NCBI RefSeq assembly: GCF_012113595.1
Contig: NZ_CP050831.1
Span: forward strand, 3,782,001 to 3,846,000
Length of the DNA: 64,000 nt
Reading direction: 5' to 3'
DNA from: Bacteroides faecium
Lineage (GTDB): Bacteria; Bacteroidota; Bacteroidia; Bacteroidales; Bacteroidaceae
A program made the position numbers and the translations under genes. Under the pieces are notes generated by a model. That model had not been told where the DNA came from. It searched no databases and was given only the letters and a program-made list of their open reading frames with translations. Shown here piece after piece: positions 35,827 through 44,234 of this stretch (within the stretch, counting starts at the first letter, position 1; every line of letters starts with the position of its first letter).

Positions 35827-36970
35827 GAAAACTTATTCGTATTTCTACTGTTCCCACTTCTTTAAATACTTTTTTAAGAGGACAACTTGAAATGTTATCT
35901 TTTCATTTTGAGGTCGTTGCAGTTTCTTCTCCTGATGTAGAACTTGATGAATTAGGAAAGCAGGAAAGGGTACGTACAGTAGCTGTTCCGATGGAACGGC
36001 ATATTTCATTGTTACGTGATTTTATTTCTTTGATTCGCCTGATAATGTTCTTTGCTAAAGAACGACCGTACATTGTTCATTCCATGACTCCTAAAGCAGG
36101 ATTACTTTCGATGATTGCTGCATGGATCACCCGTGTCCCTGTCCGTATGCATACTTTTACAGGACTTGTGTTTCCAACAGCTACAGGAATGATGCAGAGG
36201 CTTTTAGTTATGATGGATCGTATCACGTGTTATTGTGCCACTTATATTAATCCTGAAGGCGAAGGGGTAAGCGGGACTTGCAACGCTTTCGGATTACTTC
36301 AAAGCCGCTGCATATAATAGCTAATGGTAATGTACGGGGAGTAGATATGAGTTATTACAATCGTACTCAAGAGGTGATGGAGAAAGTTTCCAGAATAAAG
36401 CAAAAAGGAACTTTTATTTTTTGCTTTGTTGGGCGTTTAGTGAAAGATAAAGGCATTAATGAGTTAGTATCTTCTTTTGCTAAATTATACGAGAAGAGAG
36501 ATGATGTCCGGTTAATGTTAGTAGGTTCTTTTGAAGAGAATCTTGATCCGTTATTGCCTGAAACGATGGACTAAATCAAACATTATACTGGTATTTTATA
36601 TATGGGGCAGCAACAAGATATACGTCCTCATTTGGCAGCATCCGATGTATTTGTATTTCCTTCTTATCGGGAAGGTTTTCCGAATGTTGTGTTGGAAGCT
36701 GGTGCAATGGGATTGCAATTTATCGTGACGGATATTAATGGAAGCAATGAATTTATTATCCCAAATATAAATGGGGTAATTATTCCTTCACGAGATGAAG
36801 GGGTACTCTATAGCGTCATGAAAGATTTTGTGGAACAGCCGAAAATGGTAGAGCGTATGGCTGCAAATACTCGCCAACTGATTGCTTCACGTTATGAGCA
36901 AAAAATGATATGGGACGCGTTGTTGAAAGAATGTCAGCTGTTGATTGAGAAATGTGGGGCTCTAACGTAG
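35823..36970 (+). pseudogene. Broken GT4 glycosyltransferase, degenerate copy of the next one
   Basis: The reading frame runs MRKLIRISTVPTS... up to GEGV near 36270. There a single-base loss shifts it: the expected KRDLQRFRITSKPLHI continues in another frame. A second lesion is an in-frame TAA at 36572-36574, after which the same frame continues as MGQQQDIRPHLAASD to the natural end at 36970. Joined, the pieces align along the whole length with the intact enzyme at 37597-38730 (shared MERHIS, HSMTPKAGLL, HTFTGLVFPT, SYREGFPNVV). It is a paralogue decaying beside its intact copy. Confidence 0.9.
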
Positions 36971-37162
36971 TTTTATTGCATAAGAATTTGTAGTTTTCTC
37001 TTTACTTGCGACAGGAGTGGAAGTTCGTCATATTCTACTTTCTCCTAATGTTATTTATTACATAATAGATGGTAGCGAATTTGTAGTTACAGCTTAGCCA
37101 TACAGTGAGTGCTTACAATCAAATTGGAACTAGCTAAAGGTGTAATAAAGTTGAATTCTGAA

Positions 37163-37526
37163 CCTTCACTTCCTTCACGAGGAGATAATTATCTGTTTAA
37201 CAGATATATTCTGTGAAGAAATGAAGAAAATATCTATCCTTCACACCTTCACGGACTTTTATCTTCATGCTACAAAACTGTCGACTGACTATATTTTATT
37301 TGGTTAAATGTCTTGATATATAAGTAGACGACTATAGTTGTCCACTTTGCCGACTGTAGTCGGCTGGACGGCTGACTATAGTCGACCAAGCAGACAACTA
37401 TAGTCGGCCATTGTAATGAAAGAAGCTGGGATTCGATAAGTGAAGGGTATGAAGAGTGGAAAAATACTAACTGTTCACTGTAAGTTGTTGGGAATAAATT
37501 GATTAGTATAGGGTGAAGGATGTGAA
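37163..37526. repeat. Symmetric CCTTCAC repeat element around array B
   Basis: Paired heptamers CCTTCAC-n2-CCTTCAC or close forms occur at 37163-37178 and 37238-37252 in one orientation and, inverted, at 37440-37454 and 37513-37526. The left pair are 75 bp apart and the right pair 73 bp, so the layout is mirror-symmetric about 37345. A palindrome TATCTGTT-T-AACAGATA lies at 37190-37206. Together with array B this fills most of the 626-bp gap between the broken and intact glycosyltransferase genes. No open frame of note is in the gap. Confidence 0.65.
37327..37408. repeat. 22-bp-period array B with ACTATAGT cores
   Basis: Four 16-bp units start at 37327, 37349, 37371 and 37393, exactly 22 bp apart: GACGACTATAGTTGTC, GCCGACTGTAGTCGGC, GCTGACTATAGTCGAC, GACAACTATAGTCGGC. 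Unit 2 is a perfect palindrome with 6-bp arms, unit 1 is palindromic with one G-T, and units 3 and 4 have mismatches in the outer arm. The core ACTATAGT (ACTGTAGT in unit 2) is kept. It lies between the two halves of the CPS operon. Confidence 0.85.
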
Positions 37527-37596
37527 TAATCAGATATATCATTCATCTGGATTTGATTGGTAAATGATAGGATAGATATTTTTTAATAATAGAAAA

Positions 37597-38730
37597 ATGG
37601 CAAAACAGAAAATAATTCGTGCCTGCACAGTTCCCCAATCTTTGGGTTTTGTGACGGGAATGCTTCCCGATTTGCAAAAAAAGTATGAAGTAGTGTTATT
37701 GTCATCTTCTGGTCTAGAATGGGAAGAGGTACGTAGATTGCATCCTGATGTCAAGTGCATAGAGGTGGATATGGAACGTCACATTTCTCCCATCAAGGAT
37801 ATAAAATCTTTGTGGCGGTTGTGGCGTACATTCTGTACGGAAAAACCGAAGATGGTGCATTCAATGACTCCAAAAGCGGGTTTGCTTTGTATGCTTGCGG
37901 CTCGGATGGCTGGTGTACCTGTACGTGTGCATACCTTTACAGGTTTAGTATTTCCTACTTCCATTGGGCTGAAAAAGAAAATATTGATGGCAACAGACTG
38001 GCTTACTTGTGCTTGTGCTACACATATCATTTCCGAAGGGGAGGGGGTAAAAAATGATTTGTTGAACAATGGCATTACTAAAAAGCCCATTAAGGTATTG
38101 GGATATGGCAGTTGTCGAGGTATTGATCTCGAACGATTTAATAAAACCTCAGAGGTAATGGAACGAGCCGTACAGCTGCGTAAAGATGGTATTTGTACTT
38201 TTATCACTGTGGGACGTTTGGTTGGTGATAAAGGGATCAATGAATTGGTTGAAGCTTTTGTTAAGCTAAATAAAGAAAATGATGATACACGTTTAATCCT
38301 TGTAGGGTGTTATGAAGATAATCTTGATCCTCTTAGAATGGAAACATATAAATTGATTGACAGTTGTGATGCTATTGAATATGTTGGTCAGCAAAATGAC
38401 GTACGTCCTTGGTTGGCAGCTTCAGATGTTGCTGTGCTTGCGTCTTATCGAGAGGGATTTCCAAATGTGGTAATTGAAGCAGGTGCTATGGGGCTTCCTC
38501 AAATAGTTACTGATATAAATGGTGCACGAGAAATCATTATAGAGGGTGAAAATGGAATTATTGTTCCTTCAAAAAGTGTTGGGGCGCTCTATAATTCCAT
38601 GAAGCGTATGCTCAATACAGGTTATCGTAATTTCTTGGCTGGGAATGCTCGCAAGTTGATTATGTCAAGATACGAACAGGGTTATGTGTGTCAGTGCCTA
38701 TATGATTTTTATGAAGAAATATTAGATTAG
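37597..38730 (+). CDS. GT4 family glycosyltransferase (PglA/WcaA-like)
   Basis: 377 residues, intact. GT-B features: HSMTPKAGLLCMLAARMAGVP (residues about 88-108), FITVGRLVGDKGINELVEAF, LILVGCYEDNLDPL, and SYREGFPNVVIEAGAMGLP with the E-x7-E site. It directly precedes the initiating phosphoglycosyl transferase gene (10 bp), and glycosyltransferases of this subgroup usually add the second sugar onto the lipid-linked first one. It has a degenerate copy at 35823-36970. GC content rises again here relative to the central genes. Confidence 0.92.
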   Translation: MAKQKIIRACTVPQSLGFVTGMLPDLQKKYEVVLLSSSGLEWEEVRRLHPDVKCIEVDMERHISPIKDIKSLWRLWRTFCTEKPKMVHSMTPKAGLLCMLAARMAGVPVRVHTFTGLVFPTSIGLKKKILMATDWLTCACATHIISEGEGVKNDLLNNGITKKPIKVLGYGSCRGIDLERFNKTSEVMERAVQLRKDGICTFITVGRLVGDKGINELVEAFVKLNKENDDTRLILVGCYEDNLDPLRMETYKLIDSCDAIEYVGQQNDVRPWLAASDVAVLASYREGFPNVVIEAGAMGLPQIVTDINGAREIIIEGENGIIVPSKSVGALYNSMKRMLNTGYRNFLAGNARKLIMSRYEQGYVCQCLYDFYEEILD

Positions 38731-38740
38731 AATCTGCGAC

Positions 38741-39370
38741 ATGTCAGTAAACTATATGTATAAATATTTTTTTAAGCGTATTATAGACTTCTGTATAGCT
38801 TTCGTTGTTTTAAGTGTATTGGCATTGCCTTTGGTGATTGTAACCCTGTGGCTTCATTTCGCCAATAAAGGTGCCGGAGCATTCTTTTTTCAGGAGCGTC
38901 CCGGAAAAGATGGCAAAATCTTTAAAATAGTTAAGTTCAAAACCATGACCGATGAGCGTGACGCTAATGGTATCTTGTTACCTGATGAAATGCGTTTGAC
39001 AAAAGTCGGAAAATTTGTGCGTTCAACTTCCATTGATGAATTTCCACAGTTTTGGAATGTGCTGGTTGGGGATATGGCTTTAATAGGTCCTCGTCCACTG
39101 TTACCAAGATATCTTCCGTGGTATACAGAAGAAGAAAAGCATAGACATGATGTCAGGCCTGGAATAACAGGTTATGCACAATGTCATGGTCGTAATGCCG
39201 TGACATGGGATGATAAATTGGCGATGGATGTGTGGTATGCAAATCATGTTTCACTGAGTACAGATTTGAAGATAATATTTAAAACTATCAAATCGGTACT
39301 AAAAAGGGAATCTGTAGAAGTTACCGGGGTAGAAGCATTAGATACATATAGAAAACGAAAGGGTAAATAA
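38741..39370 (+). CDS. Initiating phosphoglycosyl transferase (PglC/WcfS-like)
   Basis: 209 residues, the short monotopic form. An N-terminal hydrophobic segment (about 15-38, with the re-entrant LALP) is followed by QERPGKDGKIFKIVKFKTM and the catalytic dyad Asp99-Glu100 in TSIDEFPQFWNVL, then LIGPRPLLPRYLPWY and RPGITGYAQ. It transfers a sugar-1-phosphate from a UDP-sugar to undecaprenyl phosphate at the inner membrane. With the WcfR-like aminotransferase in the same operon, the first sugar may be a 4-amino-4,6-dideoxy-HexNAc, as in B. fragilis PSA. Confidence 0.94.
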   Translation: MSVNYMYKYFFKRIIDFCIAFVVLSVLALPLVIVTLWLHFANKGAGAFFFQERPGKDGKIFKIVKFKTMTDERDANGILLPDEMRLTKVGKFVRSTSIDEFPQFWNVLVGDMALIGPRPLLPRYLPWYTEEEKHRHDVRPGITGYAQCHGRNAVTWDDKLAMDVWYANHVSLSTDLKIIFKTIKSVLKRESVEVTGVEALDTYRKRKGK

Positions 39371-39382
39371 CTTTTATATAAA

Positions 39383-40393
39383 ATGAAAAAGGCAATAGTT
39401 TTAGGCGCTACAGGTCAACTTGGATGTTATAGCGCACTTTCTCTTAGTGAAAATGGCTATGAAGTTATAGCTGTAGGGCGAAGGAATTCGGATGGGGGCT
39501 TTTATGCCACAAAAGGAATAGAGTTCATTGGTGGCTTTGATATAGCTAATGAAAAGTCATTTGAACTTCTTCCAAACAATTATTTTGATGTTGTAGTGAA
39601 TATGGCAGGAACTATGCCTGCTCATGCTGATATGAATATGATGCCATATGTTCAGAGTATTATAGTTGGTGCAGTCAATCTTTGTAATTGGATGAAGCAA
39701 AATGGTAGTAAACGAATTGTGTTTAATACGACACCAAGCGATGTTGCTGAACATTGGGGAACAACGGAACCAATAGATGATGATGCTATTCGCTCATTTC
39801 CTAAGAATGGAAATGACCATGCTGTATATGCTATTTGTAAAAGAGCAGCTACTGATATTCTGGAGCACATGAAGATTGTCAATGGTTTTGAACCTTGTGT
39901 ATTTAGACATTTTATGGTGTATGGCTGGCATCCGGACGCATATTACTATCTTAATGGTGAAAAGAAAATGTTGCCATGGAGATATATGATTAGACGCTGT
40001 ATAAACGGACAAGGTATAGACATCTATGGTGATTCTTCACGTTTGAAAGAGTTGTTATATATAAAGGATTTTGCCGCAGCTGTTGTTAGGGCGGCAGGCA
40101 CACATATATGTGGTATTTTTAATCTTCCGGGATATAAGCCATATTCTTTAGATGAGATGGTTGATGGAATTATGAAAACTTTTGCAACAGAGGGTGCAAA
40201 GAAGGCACATAAACCTGAAATGCCAGATACACCACAGATATTATTATCTGGTAAAAAAAGTTTGGAAGTATTAGGATGGAAACCGCGGTGGACTTGGGAA
40301 GCTGCTTGTGATGATATGAAACAGGAACTTCTATCAAATCCTGTAGAACTAATGTGGGGCCCAATTGAGGAGGCTGATAAAATAAAGAATTGA
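39383..40393 (+). CDS. NAD(P)-dependent sugar epimerase/dehydratase
   Basis: 336 residues, extended SDR fold. The NAD(P) site is ATGQLGCYSALSLSENG at residues 9-25, followed by VVNMAGTMPAHAD, and a catalytic Tyr-Lys pair in YAICKRAATDIL. It lies 12 bp after the phosphoglycosyl transferase gene and 10 bp before the LysA-like gene. The exact reaction cannot be read. It may act with the two following genes on an amino-acid-like or amino-sugar substituent. Confidence 0.88.
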   Translation: MKKAIVLGATGQLGCYSALSLSENGYEVIAVGRRNSDGGFYATKGIEFIGGFDIANEKSFELLPNNYFDVVVNMAGTMPAHADMNMMPYVQSIIVGAVNLCNWMKQNGSKRIVFNTTPSDVAEHWGTTEPIDDDAIRSFPKNGNDHAVYAICKRAATDILEHMKIVNGFEPCVFRHFMVYGWHPDAYYYLNGEKKMLPWRYMIRRCINGQGIDIYGDSSRLKELLYIKDFAAAVVRAAGTHICGIFNLPGYKPYSLDEMVDGIMKTFATEGAKKAHKPEMPDTPQILLSGKKSLEVLGWKPRWTWEAACDDMKQELLSNPVELMWGPIEEADKIKN

Positions 40394-40403
40394 TATACTT
40401 TAT

Positions 40404-41639
40404 ATGAACTTTGTACAATTAGACAAAATCGCAAGAAAACATGGTACACCTTACTATTTGATGGATGGTGGCATGTTTTTAGCTAATATTAAAGCTTTTC
40501 AAGAGGCCTTCAAACCGAGATATAACAGACTGATTGTTGGTTATTCGTTTAAGACTAATTATGTGCCTGCGTTATGTAAGATAGCGAAGGAGGCAGGATG
40601 TTATGCCGAGGTCGTTTCTGAAATGGAGTATGTATTGGCAAAACGATTAGGTTTTGAGCATATCATATTTAATGGACCGATAAAAAAAGAGTCTGTTCTA
40701 ATTACAGCCTTAAAAGATAAGGCCGTAATAAACCTTGACTCTGGCTATGAATTGGGTACAGTGCTGAAATATAAGTCGGAATATCCTGAAGAAGAAGTTT
40801 CGGTAGGACTTCGACTTAATATTGATCTGACTGATGAGAATGGAGTATCAAAGGTACAATGTGGTTTACGTGTAGGAAGATTTGGCTTTTCACAGACAAT
40901 GATGAAAGGAATTGTTTCATTATTGCGTGATAATGGCATCAAAATAGTATCGTTACACGGTCATACTTCGTCCTCTGATAGAGCTGTTGCAAACTATAAC
41001 TTGATAGTGTTACAGATGCTTCAAGTTTGTGAGTGTCTGGAATTAAATGATTTGCAATATTTTGATGTTGGTGGTGGATTCTTTGGTGCAGCAGCTAAAG
41101 GGATTGATGTAAGTAACAAGCCAAAGTATGAGAATTATGCCAATTGTATTTTAGGTGCTTGTCTATCAAATGAATGGTTTAAGCAAGTGCAGCCGGCTAT
41201 TGTGATAGAGCCTGGAGTATCTGTGGTAGCAAATGTGTTCAGTTATGTATCAAAAATCTTTCAGGTGAAAGAAATTGCGAAACAAAAGTTTTTGACGACG
41301 GATGGAACAGTCTTTGATATTAAACCTACACTTCATAGTAGCAACTTACCTCATATATTTTATACAAAAGAATGTTGTAATAAAACTTGTATTGCTAACC
41401 TGGTGGGGTCTACATGTATGGAGAAAGATGTGATTCTTAAAGAGGTTGAGGTTCCGGAAGGCATTGAATATGGTGATTATGTGAAAATTGATGGTGTGGG
41501 GGCGTATACAATTGTACTTACACCGACTTTTATAAATTTCATATCACCTATAATAGGTGTCATGGATAATGATGATAAAACCTTTATAGTACGACGTCGG
41601 CAAACAATTGACGATGTTGTAGCTTTATATACATTATAG
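40404..41639 (+). CDS. LysA-like fold-III PLP decarboxylase
   Basis: 411 residues. It has the alanine-racemase-like PLP barrel of diaminopimelate/ornithine decarboxylases: Lys50 in GYSFKTNYVPALC, HGHTSSSD, FDVGGGFFGAA for phosphate binding, EPGVSVVAN (where the usual EPGR has Val/Ser), and the C-terminal active-site type GSTCMEKDVI with GVGAYT. All main residues are present, so it is probably active. It is within a capsule operon, hence probably acts on a precursor of a capsule substituent rather than in lysine synthesis. The next gene, an ATP-grasp ligase, starts 3 bp later. Confidence 0.88.
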   Translation: MNFVQLDKIARKHGTPYYLMDGGMFLANIKAFQEAFKPRYNRLIVGYSFKTNYVPALCKIAKEAGCYAEVVSEMEYVLAKRLGFEHIIFNGPIKKESVLITALKDKAVINLDSGYELGTVLKYKSEYPEEEVSVGLRLNIDLTDENGVSKVQCGLRVGRFGFSQTMMKGIVSLLRDNGIKIVSLHGHTSSSDRAVANYNLIVLQMLQVCECLELNDLQYFDVGGGFFGAAAKGIDVSNKPKYENYANCILGACLSNEWFKQVQPAIVIEPGVSVVANVFSYVSKIFQVKEIAKQKFLTTDGTVFDIKPTLHSSNLPHIFYTKECCNKTCIANLVGSTCMEKDVILKEVEVPEGIEYGDYVKIDGVGAYTIVLTPTFINFISPIIGVMDNDDKTFIVRRRQTIDDVVALYTL

Positions 41640-41642
41640 TTT

Positions 41643-42650
41643 ATGAACATACTGTTTACCTGTGCAGGTCGTCGTCGTTACCTGCTGAAGTATTTCAAGG
41701 AAGTTATTGGAGAGGGTGGCAACATTGTCGCTACCGATATGCAGTTAAGTGCTCCCGCGCTTACGATTGCTGATGTTAAAATTCAGGTGCCTCGTGTATA
41801 TGCAGAAGATTATATTCCCAAAACATTGGAGATATGTAAGGAACAGAAAATTGATGTTCTTATATCACTCAATGATCTGGAGTTGCCCATTTTGTCAAAA
41901 TGCAAGGCAGATTTTGAGGCATTGGGAGTGAAGGTTATTGTATCTGACCCCAATGTGATAGATGTCTGTTTTGATAAGTATAAGACCGCAGGGTTTATTG
42001 AAAGTCTTGGGTTGAAGACACCTAGAACATATGTGGATTATAATGAAGCGGTAGCTGCCATAAAGGATGGTGAATTGAAGTTCCCCCTCATTATTAAGCC
42101 TCGTTGGGGATCTGGTTCTATTGGTTTAGAATTTGTAGATGACTTAGAGGAACTTGAAATGGTATATAAACTTGAACGTAAGAAAGTGATGAAGTCTATC
42201 CTTGCTACTGCATCGGTCGATGATAACTTTCTGTTGATTCAAGAGGTTATCAAAGGTCCTGAATATGGCTTGGACATTGCAAATGACCTAAAAGGTAAGT
42301 ATCGTGGTGTATCTGTAAAACAAAAGTTAGCTATGCGCAGTGGTGAAACAGATAAAGCTATAACTGTTGATAATGCCAAAATTCGCGAGATTGGAGCTAC
42401 AATTGGTAGGGCTCTGAAGCACATCGGAAATCTTGATTGTGATGTGTTGGAACGTGATGGTGAGTTTTATGTGTTGGAACTGAACCCTCGTTTTGGTGGC
42501 GGTTATCCTTTTTCACAGGAGGCTGGTGTAAATATGCCTAAAGCTATTGTTGCATGGGCGCAAGGTGAGGATGTTGCCAATGAGATGTTTTTCCCAAAAT
42601 ATGGTAAGATGTTCTCGAAGTGCGATATTCTACTGAATGTAGGCGAATGA
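41643..42650 (+). CDS. ATP-grasp ligase (CarB/PylC-like)
   Basis: 335 residues. N-terminal Rossmann-like region (NILFTCAGRRRYLLKYF), then an ATP-grasp domain: FPLIIKPRWGSGSIGLEFV, FLLIQEVIKGPEYGLDI, and the metal-binding EFYVLELNPRFGGGYPF near 275-293. Such ligases join a carboxylate to an amine through an acyl-phosphate. Next to a LysA-like enzyme and an aminotransferase it could attach an amino acid to an amino sugar. This is inference from context only. Confidence 0.9.
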   Translation: MNILFTCAGRRRYLLKYFKEVIGEGGNIVATDMQLSAPALTIADVKIQVPRVYAEDYIPKTLEICKEQKIDVLISLNDLELPILSKCKADFEALGVKVIVSDPNVIDVCFDKYKTAGFIESLGLKTPRTYVDYNEAVAAIKDGELKFPLIIKPRWGSGSIGLEFVDDLEELEMVYKLERKKVMKSILATASVDDNFLLIQEVIKGPEYGLDIANDLKGKYRGVSVKQKLAMRSGETDKAITVDNAKIREIGATIGRALKHIGNLDCDVLERDGEFYVLELNPRFGGGYPFSQEAGVNMPKAIVAWAQGEDVANEMFFPKYGKMFSKCDILLNVGE

Positions 42651-42684
42651 TTAAAATTGTAAGGTATAAACAGCGTATAAGATT

Positions 42685-43950
42685 ATGAGTTACATTCCTG
42701 AAAAAACAATTTATCTATGTCTTGCTCACATGAGCGAAGACGGAATAGAACAGAAATATGTAAAGGAAGCATTTGATACCAACTGGGTGGTTCCTTTGGG
42801 ACCTAACGTAAATGCTTTCGAAGAAGATTTGAAGAACTTTGTAGGCGGACAGAATGAGGTTGTTGCACTTTCGGCAGGTACGGCAGCTGTTCATCTGGCA
42901 TTGATTGGCTGTGGTGTTCAGGCGGGTGATGAAGTACTGGTACAAAGCTTTACCTTTTGTGCTTCGTCTCATCCGATAACTTATCTTGGTGCAAAGCCTG
43001 TGTTCATTGGCTCCGAAAAGGATACTTGGAACATGCATCCGATATTATTGGAGGAGGCTATAAAAGATCGTATCGCCAAAACCGGTAAGAAACCGAAGGC
43101 TATTGTTCCTGTGGCACTTTATGGTATGCCTTACGATTGCGAGAAAATCATGGAGATTGCAAACAAATATGAGATACCTGTTGTTGAGGATGCCGCAGAG
43201 GGATTTGGTAGCAAATTCGATGGTAAGGTGTTGGGTACCTTTGGAAGGTTTGGTGTGTTGTCATTTAACGGTAATAAGATGATAACCACATCGGGTGGTG
43301 GTGCTTTGATTTGCCGGAATGCAGAGGACAAAAATACTATTATGTGGTATGCGACCCAAGCTCGTGACGCTTATCCTTACTATCAACATACAGCTATCGG
43401 TTATAATTATCGTATGAGTAACATTTGTGCCGGTATTGGTCGTGGGCAAATGACTGTTGCGGATGCTCATATTGCTCACCACAAGTATGTTCAGGCATTG
43501 TATGAGGAACTGTTGAAGGATGTGGAAGGTGTTCATATCCACAAGCAGCCTGTGGATTCGCGCTATGATTCTAACTTTTGGTTATGTACGGCCACTATTG
43601 ACCCAGATGTAAAGATTGTTGGTCAGGAGAATGCTTATAAGGAAGTTGTTAAAACGGCTGTAGGTGGTGCTGCCGGTGTGATCAAGGCTGTAGATAGTGC
43701 CACGACTGATTGTCAGCCTAATGAGAATGTGGAGGCACTCCGTGTATTCATGCTTTCCAAGAGGATTGAGGCACGTCCTGTATGGAAGCCGATGCACAAA
43801 CAACCGGTTTATGCGGATGCTCCTTTCTATACGAACGGAGTAGAAGAGGAAATCTTCAAAGTTGGATTTTGCCTTCCTGCCGGACCGTATGTGACTGATG
43901 ATGATGTGTATTATATCGTAGAGAAAATAAAAGAAGCGATTGTGAAATAA
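42685..43950 (+). CDS. DegT/DnrJ/EryC1 sugar aminotransferase (WcfR/PglE-like)
   Basis: 421 residues. PLP lysine is Lys198 in SFNGNKMITTSGGG. Also visible are PLGPNVNAFEEDL, LSAGTAAVHLAL and VVEDAAEGFGSKFDGK, all standard for the sugar-aminotransferase family. It most resembles WcfR of B. fragilis PSA, which makes UDP-2-acetamido-4-amino-2,4,6-trideoxygalactose from the 4-keto sugar. The CapD-like dehydratase at 19681 would supply that substrate. It is the last gene of the CPS operon. Confidence 0.92.
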   Translation: MSYIPEKTIYLCLAHMSEDGIEQKYVKEAFDTNWVVPLGPNVNAFEEDLKNFVGGQNEVVALSAGTAAVHLALIGCGVQAGDEVLVQSFTFCASSHPITYLGAKPVFIGSEKDTWNMHPILLEEAIKDRIAKTGKKPKAIVPVALYGMPYDCEKIMEIANKYEIPVVEDAAEGFGSKFDGKVLGTFGRFGVLSFNGNKMITTSGGGALICRNAEDKNTIMWYATQARDAYPYYQHTAIGYNYRMSNICAGIGRGQMTVADAHIAHHKYVQALYEELLKDVEGVHIHKQPVDSRYDSNFWLCTATIDPDVKIVGQENAYKEVVKTAVGGAAGVIKAVDSATTDCQPNENVEALRVFMLSKRIEARPVWKPMHKQPVYADAPFYTNGVEEEIFKVGFCLPAGPYVTDDDVYYIVEKIKEAIVK

Positions 43951-44132
43951 TAGTCGGGGCATTTATTATAATGCAAGAGAATATGTGGAAGAATATTAAA
44001 GAAATATGTAGGTCCCTGAACTCATGATATATTCATGAATTCCCTGCATTATATGAGTTGGGAAGAATACAGCGGTATATTCCTGACTTATCCCCTCATA
44101 TTGGTGTAAAAACTGATATGTGTTTGTATGTG

Positions 44133-44175
44133 AAATATATCAACTGTCTGTGAAGATAGTTGATATATTTGTTTT
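44133..44175 (+). terminator. Terminator at the end of the CPS operon
   Basis: Perfect 13-bp stem AAATATATCAACT (44133-44145) and AGTTGATATATTT (44158-44170), loop of 12, followed by GTTTT. It lies 182 bp after the last CPS stop codon. No gene is seen in the 284-bp gap 43951-44234. Confidence 0.7.
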
Positions 44176-44209
44176 AGGGGGTATATCGGTAGAATTCGAT
44201 ATTTTTTCG

Positions 44210-44217
44210 TAGCTTTG
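44210..44217 (+). promoter_or_regulatory. -7 box that fixes the start of the AAA-ATPase gene
   Basis: TAGCTTTG matches TAnnTTTG. Transcription would begin near 44224, after the GTG at 44217, so the ATG at 44235 is the better start. No -33 TTTG at the right distance. Confidence 0.5.
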
Positions 44218-44234
44218 TGACAAAGATTACTGAT

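Noticed and set aside
37270..37542. Minus-strand 90-codon frame in the CPS gap
   Set aside because: It is made of the repeat array and flanking AT-rich DNA, with no domain or partner gene on that strand.
44217..44234. GTG start of the AAA-ATPase gene
   Set aside because: GTG overlaps the last base of a -7 box. ATG 44235 gives the usual start of the family.
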